64,000 bases of DNA from NCBI GenBank assembly GCA_030144725.1, contig JASKMD010000031.1:1824712-1888711 (forward strand). The letters are read 5' to 3'. A model generated the notes under the pieces. The model was not told the DNA's origin and searched no databases. It saw only the letters and a program-made list of their open reading frames with translations. The stretch is from Haematococcus lacustris. Lineage: Eukaryota > Chlorophyta > Chlorophyceae > Chlamydomonadales > Haematococcaceae. The position numbers were made by a program, and so were the translations under genes. Below are positions 10,447 through 28,799 of this stretch, one piece after another (the stretch's first letter is position 1; every line of letters begins with the position of its first letter).

Positions 10447-11158
10447 TGCAACAGTGGTAATGCGTGGGCCCGGAGAAACTCGTAAATGCAAGCGCTAATG
10501 GTCTAAGGACTTCTTTCAGCCTAAGGACGGCCTCTAGAAGTCTCGTAGCGTTAACTACGGCTAGGGTCTCAGCTTAACGCCGGAGCTAGAACTGCTATGG
10601 CTGACTTACTATTGCTTGTAAAGCAACAGCGACCGAATTCACTAAGAACCGTGGAGAACCGTAGGACCGTAGGTGTTAGAGGCAGACCGACCGTAACCGT
10701 TAGAAAGGAGTCTTACAATGTTCCGTGTACAAAGGACTATTGTGGTTCAGTCTCTTCTCTCCGCCGTAAACACTACAACAACTCGCTTAAAACCTACCGA
10801 CATCATTCAGTGAGAAACAACGTCATTAGGCAACGTGGCACTTCATGTAAACGAAAAACAGCATTTGTTCATGCATCCTACCGTGCAATAGGGCACGACT
10901 GTTAACGTTAACATCCTGATGTTTGGGCCTGTTAACGTGGTTTAACAAATGTTTAACATACCCGTTTTGCTACCCTGGGACTGCGTCTCACTGGCCACTT
11001 CTGCTTGCATAGTGTAGCTGGGTGCATTGCCGTCTCGCGACCAGAACGACAGCAAAAAATGAGTCGTATCACGACCAAGCGGTCAAGTTTAACAAACGGT
11101 TCAACATTAACATTAACACGTCCGGTCGTGCCCTACCGTGCAATCGTGTACTCTTACA
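10447..11158 (-). repeat. 5' LTR of the Ty3 element, split by a small insertion
   Basis: Bases 10447-10889 and 11145-11158 together equal the 457-bp left LTR. Between them lies the 245-bp element at 10890-11134 and the second copy of its target duplication (11135-11144). Confidence 0.92.
10890..11134. mobile_element. MITE-like element with 10-bp TIRs and ~10-bp target duplication
   Basis: 245 bp starting AGGGCACGAC and ending GTCGTGCCCT, exact inverted repeats. It is flanked by ACCGTGCAAT at 10880-10889 and 11135-11144; the uninterrupted sequence exists in the other LTR at about 1891-1902, proving insertion. The interior is rich in GTTAAC-like words near both ends and has no ORF. A 9-11 bp duplication is typical of Mutator-like elements, so a MULE-derived MITE is my best guess. 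The exact duplication length is ambiguous because adjacent CCT also matches. Confidence 0.88.
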
Positions 11159-11159
11159 G

Positions 11160-11262
11160 TTGGAGTGTAGGTGTCTACAGTACTGTAGACATCTACAGTA
11201 CTGTAGACATCTACAGTACTGTAGGTGTCTACAGTACTGTAGACATCTACAGTACTGTAGGT
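11160..11262. repeat. Array of the 14-bp palindrome CTACAGTACTGTAG, 18-bp period
   Basis: Five copies of the perfect palindrome CTACAGTACTGTAG separated by ACAT or GTGT, giving an 18-bp unit. It starts right at the Ty3 target duplication. Related arrays are at 11984-12572 and 15895-16091. Confidence 0.9.
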
Positions 11263-11284
11263 CAGATTTGACAAGGTCTCTTGT

Positions 11285-11640
11285 AAATAGGATACCATGC
11301 TGTTCTCCACATTCAAACCACCATTTGCTACCGCGATTGCACCGTCAGCTTCTGCGTGCTATAAATAGTGAGAGGCGTCGAAGCGTAGGCCCGCAAGCTC
11401 GATATAGATATTTGTGCCGAAAGTTGTGTCCACGCAATAAGGTCGCCATAGGGAGCTACATACATACGTGTAAGGTCTAAGGCCGGGGCTCGTCTCTATC
11501 GCAAGCTAGGTCCGTTCTGTCGGTTGTACTGGGTAGCTCGGCTTGCAAGCTCCCGCAAAGCTGTGGATGTTGATGATGCCCCGCAATCACAACAACCTCC
11601 TGCACCGCACCCTCCTATCTAATATCGAGTGCGGCAGAGA
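11285..11640. repeat. Dispersed repeat, copy A (second copy at 48672-49015)
   Basis: About 350 bp beginning accatgctgttctccacattc and ending near cctcctatct, clearly homologous with 48672-49015 and with scattered substitutions. No ORF. Copy B lies within hAT-like sequence, so this is probably a non-autonomous mobile element, though I could not find terminal inverted repeats. Confidence 0.75.
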
Positions 11641-11983
11641 TTGCCCCAAAAGTTGTTTGCGGTTGGCCCTCAACCATCCATCATTACATCTAACCTCACA
11701 TCATTACATCATGACTCTTAGCCTACATCATTGCATCACCACTTGTGGTCCTGCCAATCACTGCATGCATGGTATGGGCAAGGGCTCTGACTCTTGCAAG
11801 GGCTGGTCTCAGGGTCGATACCTAACCCTAGAGGCTGAATAATGCTGGGCTCGGCATAGGCACGCTTTGTTGTCAGCGCATTTGCATAGCACTGTCGGGA
11901 TAGCAAACGAGCTTGGGCTACATTGAGTTGTTCCTGCATGGGGGTGAAGGGGGCATGGGGGTTAAGGATGCATGGGGGAAGGC
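11641..11983. other. Unassigned spacer with a fragment of a coiled-coil gene
   Basis: No gene seen. At about 11904-11935 it contains 'aaacgagcttgggctacattgagttgttcctgc' (given in halves: aaacgagcttgggctac, attgagttgttcctgc), also present at about 50328-50360 inside a coiled-coil ORF on the minus strand (EQLNVAQARL). It is therefore a small relic of that sequence. Confidence 0.5.
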
Positions 11984-12572
11984 AGCTACAGTACTGTAGG
12001 GGTCTACAGTACTGTAGACACCTACAGTACTGTAGACACCTACAGTACTGTAGACACCTATAGTACTCAAGACCCCATGAGTACTGTAGATCTCTACAGT
12101 ACTCAAGACCTCCATGAGTACTGTAGACCTCTACAGTACTCAAGACCCCCATGAGTACTGTAGACCTCTACAGTACTCAAGACCCCCATGAGTACTGTAG
12201 ACCTCTACAGTACTCAAGACCCCCATGAGTACTGTAGACCTCTACAGTACTCAAGACACCCATGAGTACTGTAGACCTCTACAGTACTCAAAGCATCCAT
12301 GAGTACTGTAGACCTCTACAGTACTCAAAGCATCCATGAGTACTGTAGACCTCTACAGTACTCAAGACCCCCTCGAGTACTGTAGACCTCTACAGTACTC
12401 AAGACACTCATGAGTACTGTAGACCTCTACAGTACTCAAGACCCCCATGAGTACTGTAGACCTCTACAGTACTCAAGACACCCATGAGTACTGTAGACCT
12501 CTACAGTACTCAAGACACCCATGAGTACTGTAGACCTCTACAGTACTCAAGACACCCATGAGTACTGTAGAC
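11984..12572. repeat. Palindromic satellite, mainly a 37-bp hairpin unit
   Basis: Four 18-bp units of CTACAGTACTGTAG with GGGT/ACAC spacers are followed from about 12060 by some 14 copies of a 37-bp unit (period checked at 12079, 12116, 12153). Each unit contains GAGTACTGTAGA-CC-TCTACAGTACTC, a 12-bp stem with a 2-base loop, plus a linker aagacccccat with minor variants. Open frames over it are incidental. Confidence 0.92.
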
Positions 12573-13218
12573 CGCAGGGGGGCAGCAGCAGCAGGGGGGC
12601 AGCAGCAGCAGCAGGGGGGCAGCAGCAGCAGCAGGGGGGCAGCAGCAGCAGCAGGGGGGCAGCAGCAGCAGCAGCAGGGTGGCAGCAGCAGCAGGGGGGC
12701 AGCAGCAGCAGCAGCAGGGGGGCAGCAGCAGCAGGGGGGCAGCAGCAGCAGGGGGGCAGCAGCAGCAGCAGCAGGGGGGCAGCAGCAGCAGCAGCAGGGG
12801 GGCAGCAGCAGCAGGGGTGCAGCAGCAGCAGCAGCAGGGGGGCAGCAGCAGCAGCAGCAGGGGGGCAGCAGCAGCAGGGGGGCAGCAGCAGCAGGGGGGC
12901 AGCAGCAGCAGGAGGGGGGCAGCAGCAGCAGCAGGGGGGCAGCAGCAGCAGGGGGGCAGCAGCAGCAGCAGGGGGGCAGCAGCAGCAGCAGCAGGGGGGC
13001 AGCAGCAGCAGCAGGGGGGCAGCAGCAGCAGCAGGGGGGGGGCAGCAGCAGGGGGGCAGCAGCAGCAGCAGGGGGGCAGCAGCAGCAGGGGGGCAGCAGC
13101 AGCAGGGGGGCAGCAGCAGCAGGGGGGCAGCAGCAGCAGCAGGGGGGCAGCAGCAGCAGCAGGGGGGCAGCAGCAGCAGCAGCAGTGGCAGCAGCAGCAG
13201 CAGTGGCAGCAGCAGCAG
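12573..13218. repeat. G6(CAG)n minisatellite
   Basis: About 40 tandem units of GGGGGG followed by 2-6 CAG triplets. Unit length is mostly 15-21 bp. All frames are open on both strands, giving artefactual frames rich in Gln/Ala/Ser or Cys/Pro/Leu. The array abuts the hairpin satellite, then decays into GCAGTG at its right end. Confidence 0.93.
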
Positions 13219-14340
13219 ATATAGTAGGGGCACTGTAGCACCTACCTACCTTTTGGCTGCTTGATGACTGCTGCTAGGAAGGGGGGGGGATTGGAAGAGT
13301 GAAGGCGGGGAGGGGGGGTAGATGTGGAAGGCGGGAGGTGGGAGCCAGGGAGGCGGGAGACGGGGAGGCGGGAGGCAGGGAGGCGGGAGGTCGGGAGGCG
13401 GGAGGCTCAACCGGGTTGGGCTGGGCGGGGGTGGGTTGGGTTGGGGGCATGGGTTGGGGTGGGTGGGGGCATGGGTTGGGGGCATGGGTTGGGGTGGGTG
13501 GGGGCATGGGTGGGGGTGGGGGCGGGGGCGGGGGCGGGGGAGGATGAATTGGGAGGGGGTGGTTGTTTAGGGGAAAGGGAAGTGGAAGGGAGGTGCCCAC
13601 TAGACCTGCAACCAAGGGGCGCGCACGTGCGGTAGGGTGACCAGGCTGGGCACTGTGTTAGCTATCACCGTGGCCTTACCTTTGTGGTCCTCCTGGCCTC
13701 CTACCTGCTCACACCAGGCAACATATCCCATGTGCCAGTGGGGTGGGACTGCGGTGGGGAGTGTAGGGTGTAGGGAAGGGAATGTGGGGTGAGGTGGGGG
13801 TTGCGATGCCACGTCAATCGAAGGGTGGGAGAGGGGAAGAGGAGGCTTGACAAGTATGGGAGGGGAGAGGGAGGGAGAGGGGGAAGGGAGGGGTGGGAAG
13901 AGGGTGGGTGGGGTGGGCTTTCTCCTGGCTGCTGGGATGTCAGGGGAGAGGTGACGGGGAGGGGGGAAGTGGGGGGTGGGTAGAGGTGGAAGTGTAGGGA
14001 CGACAAGCTGGGCGTTGGTGGTGGGCGTGGGAAAGGGGAGGATAAGGGGATGGGGAAGGGTGTGACGATCAATCCTGCAGCGGGACAAGGGGCATGCTAG
14101 CGGTTAAGGGGAGGTCCATGGGGAGGGCGAGAGTAGTGGGGAGGGCATCGAAAGTCTCAGGTGTAGGCGCACAAGATCTGCGGCAATGGTGTGACGATTT
14201 GTCAACGGAAGCAAACATTGGACATGTGTACTGGTTGCACTCACCAATAGAGTAGGGAGATGTAGAGCTGGCAGATGGAGGGGCAGGTGTAGCAGCACTC
14301 CATTACAACCCACCTTCCTTTGTCCTCACCTCAGTAGGAA
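13219..14340. other. Strand-asymmetric G-rich region, no gene seen
   Basis: The plus strand is G-dominated with short imperfect repeats: ggaggcgggaggc (13350-13410), ggttgggggcatgggttggggtgggtg (13430-13515) and gggggcgggggc (about 13520-13540). Weakly gene-like minus-strand frames are proline-rich low complexity and do not resemble any protein. Confidence 0.6.
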
Positions 14341-14356
14341 GTGCAGGGTGGGAGAG

Positions 14357-15210
14357 TAGGGCTGGGCTGGGCTGGGCTGGGCTGGGCTGGGCTGGGCTGG
14401 GCTGGGCTGGGCTGGGCTGGGCTGGGCTGGGCTGGGCTGGGCTGGGCTGGGCTGGGCTGGGCTGGGCTGGGCTGGGCTGGGCTGGGCTGGGCTGGGCTGG
14501 GCTGGGCTGGGCTGGGCTGGGCTGGGCTGGGCTGGGCTGGGCTGGGCTGGGCTGGGCTGGGCTGGGCTGGGCTGGGCTGGGCTGGGCTGGGCTGGGCTGG
14601 GCTGGGCTGGGCTGGGCTGGGCTGGGCTGGGCTGGGCTGGGCTGGGCTGGGCTGGGCTGGGCTGGGCTGGGCTGGGCTGGGCTGGGCTGGGCTGGGCTGG
14701 GCTGGGCTGGGCTGGGCTGGGCTGGGCTGGGCTGGGCTGGGCTGGGCTGGGCTGGGCTGGGCTGGGCTGGGCTGGGCTGGGCTGGGCTGGGCTGGGCTGG
14801 GCTGGGCTGGGCTGGGCTGGGCTGGGCTGGGCTGGGCTGGGCTGGGCTGGGCTGGGCTGGGCTGGGCTGGGCTGGGCTGGGCTGGGCTGGGCTGGGCTGG
14901 GCTGGGCTGGGCTGGGCTGGGCTGGGCTGGGCTGGGCTGGGCTGGGCTGGGCTGGGCTGGGCTGGGCTGGGCTGGGCTGGCTGGGCTGGGCTGGGCTGGG
15001 CTGGGCTGGGCTGGGCTGGGCTGGGCTGGGCTGGGCTGGGCTGGGCTGGGCTGGGCTGGGCTGGGCTGGGCTGGGCTGGGCTGGGCTGGGCTGGGCTGGG
15101 CTGGGCTGGGCTGGGCTGGGCTGGGCTGGGCTGGGCTGGGCTGGGCTGGGCTGGGCTGGGCTGGGCTGGGTTGGGCTGGGCTGGGCTGGGCTGGGCTGGG
15201 CTGGGCTGGG
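14357..15210. repeat. (GGGCT)n pentanucleotide array
   Basis: About 170 tandem GGGCT units. The only departures I saw are one 4-base unit near 14977 and one C-to-T change near 15170. Frames of QPSPA or GLGWA repeats are artefacts. A second, longer array of the same unit is at 35873-37130. Confidence 0.97.
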
Positions 15211-15221
15211 TGGGAGGTGAT

Positions 15222-15290
15222 GAAATGGTGGTGGTGGTGGTGGTGGTGGTGGTGGTGGTGGTGGTGGTGGTGGTGGTGGTGGTGGTGGTG
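15222..15290. repeat. (TGG)n trinucleotide array
   Basis: About 22 uninterrupted TGG triplets directly after the GGGCT array. Confidence 0.95.
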
Positions 15291-15535
15291 AGGGGGACTG
15301 GGAGAGGGTGGTGAACAGGGGGGTACTAGGCGTGATTGTAAGACCTGCAGCAACCAGGTGTGGTAGCGGTTAGGCTGGATACTAAGGGCTATGCTGCGCA
15401 ATGCTAGCTCCTTCTAAGCTCTTACCTTGGTCCTAAGCTCTTACCATAGTCCGTCTGGCCTCTTCGCTGCTCACAACACGTTGCACCTGCCTTGCGTTGG
15501 TGCATCAATGCTTGCGATTCATTGCGGAGAATCGT

Positions 15536-15660
15536 TGCGAGGAAACTGGCCGCGAGGCTAGCTGCGATGCTGGCTGCGAGGCTGGCTGCGAGGCTGGCTG
15601 CGAAACTGGCTGCGAGGCTGGCTGCGACGAAAATGGCTGCGAGGCTGGCTGCGAGGTGAG
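15536..15660. repeat. Short GCTGCGAG-type tandem repeats
   Basis: Repeats of ggctgcgaggct with variants, followed at 15720-15790 by looser gtggctgcgagtatgg copies. No protein support. Confidence 0.7.
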
Positions 15661-15894
15661 ATCCTCGCACCGAGCTGCCTCACAGGTATGCTTCTGCGTT
15701 GCTGGACCAGCTGTGTGGCCGCGAGGTTGTCTGCCGAGTATGTGGCTGCGAGTATGGGCTAGATGTGGCTGCGAGTATGGGTAACCTCGTGCGATGCCAT
15801 CGCTGCAATACCGGCTACACGATGCTGCGACTAAGTGTTGGACGGATGCCTTGAATGCAAGTGAGATGTTCAGAATTTTTCTAAGTGCTTAAAG

Positions 15895-16092
15895 GCTACA
15901 GTACTGTAAGTGGTCTCTCGAGGTACCTCGAGGTACCTCGAGGTACTGTAGATGTTTACAGTACTGTAGATGTCTACAGTACTGTAGATGTCTACAGTAC
16001 TGTAGATGTCTACAGTACTGTAGGTACCTACAGCACTGTAAATGGTCTCTCGAGGTACCTCGAAGTACCTCGAGGTACTGTAGATGTCTACC
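15895..16092. repeat. Third CTACAGTACTGTAG array with CTCGAGGTAC blocks
   Basis: A block ggtctctcgaggtacctcgaggtac (given in part: tctcgaggtacctcgaggt) occurs at about 15912 and again at about 16042. Between the blocks are four or five 18-bp CTACAGTACTGTAGATGT units. This is a higher-order repeat made of two different palindromes (CTACAGTACTGTAG and GGTACCTCGAGGTACC-like). Confidence 0.88.
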
Positions 16093-16284
16093 CCCAATCT
16101 TACAATGCCTTCATTTGACTATGTACCAAGTCCGAGGCTCTGAATCTCAAAAATGCTGTTACTAATTTGCCTGAGTGATGCCAGCTTGGCGGGGCAGTCT
16201 GGATTCCCTTCGCATTTTCTTTGCTTCCTTCGCGGTTCCTTTGCGAAACCTACATGCAAGCCTCCACACATGATGTTTTCCATG

Positions 16285-16560
16285 CCACAGTTGACCCTCC
16301 GCAGGGTCAGGAATGCCTAGGACGTGACCCTGCGGAGGGTCAGACGTGACATTCCGCAGGGTTAAGTCACCCCCCCTTCGGCCAAGAGGGGTACTTAACC
16401 CTGCGCAGAACCACGAAATCCTGCGGAGGGTCACGTCTGACCCTGCGGAGGGTCACAAAACCCTGCGGAGGGTCACGTCTGGCCCTGCGGAGGGTCAAGT
16501 CACCCCCCCCTTTGGGCAAGAGGGGTACTAAAACCTGCGCAGGGTCACCTAGAAGGGGCC
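16285..16560. repeat. Cluster of the palindromic motif TGACCCTGCGGAGGGTCA
   Basis: About eight occurrences of CCCTGCGGAGGGTCA or its inverse TGACCCTCCGCAGGG, with linkers such as aagtcaccccccc and ttcggccaagaggggtac that are themselves repeated (16365-16400 and 16497-16530). Confidence 0.8.
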
Positions 16561-17200
16561 ATAACTTATCACTGGCTTGGACTTTTTGCATGCTGCCTAC
16601 TGGGTTGGGCAGATGTAACCACCCTCTACAATCGCTCATATTCACATTTCATGAAAAGTCACTTTGGTCACTCGGTGCCAACTCCCTTAGCCAAAATCAG
16701 GGTCACAGCCCCACACCTGGTCCAGCAACTCCCCAAGGACTGAGAATTACACTTTGGCCCGGGAGGGTCTTGTACTTCTCTAGGTCACAGCAGCCTACAT
16801 ACCAAGTTTCACAACTGAACTCTCAGGTTTTCCAAGCCTGCCAGGCCTTAATTTGCCGGAGTGCAGGGTCCTAGGACACGGGCCATAGCTCATCACTGGA
16901 TGGGACTTTTAGCATGCCACCTACTAGGTTGGGCAGCTGTAACCATCCTCTACAATCGCTCATACTCACATTTCATGAAAGCTTACTTTGGTCACTCGGT
17001 GCCAACTCCCTTCGCCATCGCCAAAATCAGGGCCACAGCCCAACACCTGGTCTAGCAACTCGACACCGAGTGAGAGTTACACTTTGGCCCATAAAAGTCT
17101 TGACCTCCGCTAGGTCTCAACAACCTACATGCCAAGTTTCAGAACTCAACTCTCAGGTTTTTCAAGCCAGCCAGCCCTTGATTTGCACGAGTGACTGTAC
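16545..17200. repeat. Tandem duplication, period about 324 bp
   Basis: Two diverged units, starting near 16548 (gggccataacttatcactgg) and 16880 (gggccatagctcatcactgg). Anchors such as ctctacaatcgctcat recur at about 16624 and 16948. No ORF is shared in a conserved way. Confidence 0.8.
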
Positions 17201-19098
17201 ATAAAGTAGAAAGTTCAATTTTGAGCTAGCTCCTCAAAAAACGTCACCCATAACAGTAGTCAGTCCCCTTATAACTCTAGAAGAATAACTTCACCAGTGC
17301 AGCAGGCTATCACAGTCCTAGACGCAAACAAGGTGGCCAGCCCAGTGAGGGAGGATGCCAGCGTCAGTTGGCCTTGCAACTCACCCGTCTGCACATGCGA
17401 CATTCCACACCATGTCATGATTAGCGGTGCATGCCACTTGCACCATGCACACAAGGCGCTGACAGCCGTCACACTAGCACATGCAGGGGTGACAGGAGCA
17501 GCATTGCACGGCTTCTTCCACACAGCGCACTGCAAAGCGCACTTCAATGTCCGTTGTCAATGTTGCATTCGTGCAAAACAAAATCTCAATGTACAGTAGC
17601 ACCAACATTGCTTAGCATGTGCCAAGTGCCACAGCATGGCCAACCCTTTGAATGGCATAGGACACTACGTTTTCATCAGCACGCCACAGCTAGCCGTAGC
17701 CCTCACATGCTTACCGCAAGGTGTTGCCTCAAACAAGGCCGCACTCCACCCCCCCCAGAGATCGCACAGCCTTCTAGGGGCCCTGCTCCGAATTTGGCAC
17801 AGTATAGCATGCAGGCGTCCTCTTTTGGCTGCATAAGACAAGCACACCAACACAACTTGGGCCGGAGGCTCACGCGCCATGCATCTCCACTCAAAGTCCC
17901 ACGCCCTAAATGTTGGGTAGGTTTCCTTGTTTGTGCCACGCAGCCACACTAAGATTAGTTGTACAAGCTCCCTGATCTCATGTGATAGGTGGTAGTGTCT
18001 CATGTGGTAGGTGGTAGGTGGTAGGTGGTAGTGTCTCATGTGGTAGGTGGTAGTGTTCACAATGAGGATGACAAATAGTACCCCAAGGGACCTTGCTTAG
18101 ACAAAACGCATAGTCTCTATGGCTACTACCTCATGACACGTGTCAAACACAGGTGGACAAACAAGTAGATGGGTGGCCCTTAGCCAACACACAGGAACAC
18201 TACCAAAGATGTTGCATTCATAGGAGGTGCCCTATAAAGATGCCCCCACATTCTTGCTTCCTGCCCGCCCTCCCGCTTGCCCTCCCTCCAGCCTGCCCAC
18301 CCGGCTGCCCTCCTGCCTACCTCCATCTGCTCACCCACCCACCTCCCTACCCTCCCGCCTATCTCCCACCTGCCTGCCTCCCACCTGCCTACCCTCCTGC
18401 CTGCCATCCCCACTGCCTCCCACCTGCCACCATGCTAACCCTAACTCGACTGCCCTCCTGCCAGCCCTGCCGCTTGCCCTCCCTCCTGGCTGTCCTACTC
18501 AGTGCTCCTAGTGGGGATGGCGTGTTGGAGCTGCAGTGCACAGTATGCAGCTGGCTGTAAGCTGAAAGGGTCTTAGACTCAGGCAATCCCGCAGATTTGG
18601 CAACTCCACCTCTGTATTTGCCCCGCGCAGCTGACTCATTCCACACTATACAGTAGGCACGAAAGAACCCCATGATGATAGTTGCACCCAAGATGATGGG
18701 CAACAGCGCTCCTCAGTTGCGGAGTATAGGTTGCAAGCCACGCCTGTCTAGTCTACATATTGGCTGGATGTTAACATGTGTTTGGCAAGCTTTTACCCAG
18801 CTGGCAGTCAGCCTAATCGCCGCTATCTGGACCAAACCAAAAATTTGCGCGTGATGCATCCTCAGCGTAATCTACAGTGCTGCATGTCATGGTGGCTTAA
18901 GATGTGGCCTGGCTCCAAGTGAAATGTGTGTTGTATTTATATGGTTAAGGCCACACTTGGTGTGGTGGCCACTTTTGTGCCCATCGGCACACTTAACTTT
19001 CACCAGATCTAACAAGGTCCAAACCCTTCATCACCTGTGCCCATGCCGGGGACGCCACCGCTACCACCTCACACTCTCACACCCTCACCCTGCCACAC
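17201..19098. other. No supported gene; small simple repeats
   Basis: Contains gtggtaggtggtagtgtctcat repeats at 17985-18060 and a CCTGCC/CTCCCA-rich stretch at 18255-18440. Otherwise unremarkable. The 3' end of the minus-strand WD40 gene should lie here, but I could not place its last exon or stop. Confidence 0.5.
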
Positions 19099-27430
<8,332 letters not shown>

Positions 27431-28329
27431 AAGTACGTGTTCCCCGGCTCGCTGCACACGGATCATGCTGTGCATCGGCACTGCTTGGATATGTTGCAGC
27501 ACCACGGTGCAATTCGGCGCTCATGCGATCCCACATCGGCATTCGCTCACATTTACCTTCCGTCGAAGGGAACATCATCCGGCGCGTCCATCCCTTGTGT
27601 CCTAGCCAGACACAGCCAGCACTCGAGCAGCGAGAAGGACGAGCATTTGAGCTAGATTTGAACCAGTGTGGTTTGAACCGATGTGCATGGCTAGGCACAC
27701 ATCTGCTCCCTGCTGGACTAGGCGCACAATGCCCAGAGGCTTGTACATAGCTCATCGTCAACACATGCACAATAGATCATGCATGCACTTTCTTCGATAA
27801 CAGCATGATCTTGGTTCAGCATCTGCCCGCAATCAACAGTTTGCGTGCTGCAGCTGCAAACACGGGCCATGACTCGTCCGGAGTGATAGTCAGGCGTTCC
27901 CAACTACCTGAAAACCACCCCCCTGTGATAGGAAGCCCGTATCTCCGCAGCCACTCAGTCAAAAATATATGTAAACAGTGCTTTGAACAGAAGAGAGTCA
28001 CAGCTACGATATGGCAGACGCAGCAAAAACTAGCTCGCTCCCAGCGGTGCACAGTGCCTGCCCAAAGATAAACATTTGAATTCATGCGATTTCGCCACAT
28101 GCGAGGCGCGCCGCTCTAGCACGCTTCGCCACACTGTTGTGAATGGCATCTGCAACGCGCAGCAGCAGTTGGAACATGTTTTGCTTTCGGCATGTGGACG
28201 CCACGACGGCAGTCGTGACGACTGGATACCACTATTAGCTTTTGGAGCTGCTGCTGGCGCTAGTGCATTTCCGGCTGCTCTACTACGCTTAAAAAGGTGC
28301 TAGGTGCAGTACGTGGTGTTGTCTCACCT

Positions 28330-28796
28330 TGCTTTGCTGCCCTCGACTTGTTAGCTGCAGGTGCCGCACGCTTACGCGACGTGCTTGCCGCTGCCAGCTG
28401 TTGCTGCTGCTGAGGGGGTGCACCAGCAGGCACAGCCAGCTCAGGGGTGGTGCCTGCAGGTGTCAGCTGCTGCTGAGGGGGCGCAGCTGCGGCAAGCTTC
28501 CCACGGATGTGGTTGCACACATGGCTCTATAGCTTGCTGCAAAGCCGTGTGCTCACCCTGCAAGCGTTGGTGTGCTGCCAGCAGGTCGTCTAGGTCGCCC
28601 TGCAACCCATCCACGGTGCCCATGAGGGACTGCTCCACATCTCGCAGCCTGCAGGTCACGGTTTGTCGCTTGTGCCGTACAAGCTGCAGCCTTGATGTTG
28701 TCAGGGCAATGCAGATAGCCAGCCCTTGGCGACTTGTTGAGTGCATAGAGCTGAGCACTCTTGGCCTTGCTTAATCTCTTCTTGGTTCTCTTCATG
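28330..28796 (-). CDS. Small coiled-coil/basic protein fragment, function unknown
   Basis: The start at 28796 reads MKRTKKRLSKAKSAQLYALNKS. A likely intron (acceptor gctgcag at about 28688) leads to LRDVEQSLMGTVDGLQGDLD and DLLAAHQRLQGEHTALQQAI, a heptad-like helix. A further frame (28520-28330) is Ala/Pro/Gln-rich and basic, ending AAPAANKSRAAKQ at a GTGAGAC donor. Exon joins are tentative. It could be an independent gene or the 5' part of the WD40 transcription unit downstream. No family recognised. Confidence 0.4.
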
Positions 28797-28799
28797 GTT

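Larger units (their letters stand above)
1460..11158 (-). mobile_element. Full-length Ty3/gypsy chromovirus, carrying two nested insertions
   Basis: Complete LTR retrotransposon on the minus strand. Both ends are TG...CA LTRs of 457 bp (left 1460-1916; right 10447-10889 plus 11145-11158, split by a small insertion). It is flanked by the perfect 5-bp target duplication GTTGG (1455-1459 and 11159-11163). Gene order on the minus strand is proline-rich ORF, gag with CCHC knuckle, protease, RT, RNase H, integrase, chromodomain, which is the Ty3 order. A PBS-like TGGTTTCC follows the 5' LTR and a purine tract precedes the 3' LTR. Coding capacity is lost through a nested LTR element at 4832-8037, a stop codon and a gag frameshift. 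The two LTRs differ at only a few positions that I noticed (near 1480-1492 versus 10467-10479), so insertion was fairly recent. Confidence 0.93.

Noticed and set aside
12060..12572. Possible CRISPR array (regular 37-bp repeats with palindromic parts)
   Set aside because: The whole 37-bp unit is repeated without unique spacers, there are no cas genes, and the context is eukaryotic satellite DNA.
12510..13264. Poly-Gln/Ala/Ser and Cys/Pro frames
   Set aside because: Artefacts of the G6(CAG)n minisatellite on both strands.
18240..18440. Telomere- or centromere-like repeat
   Set aside because: The CCTGCC/CTCCCA repeats are degenerate and short, and do not match the TTTTAGGG-type telomere known in this algal group.
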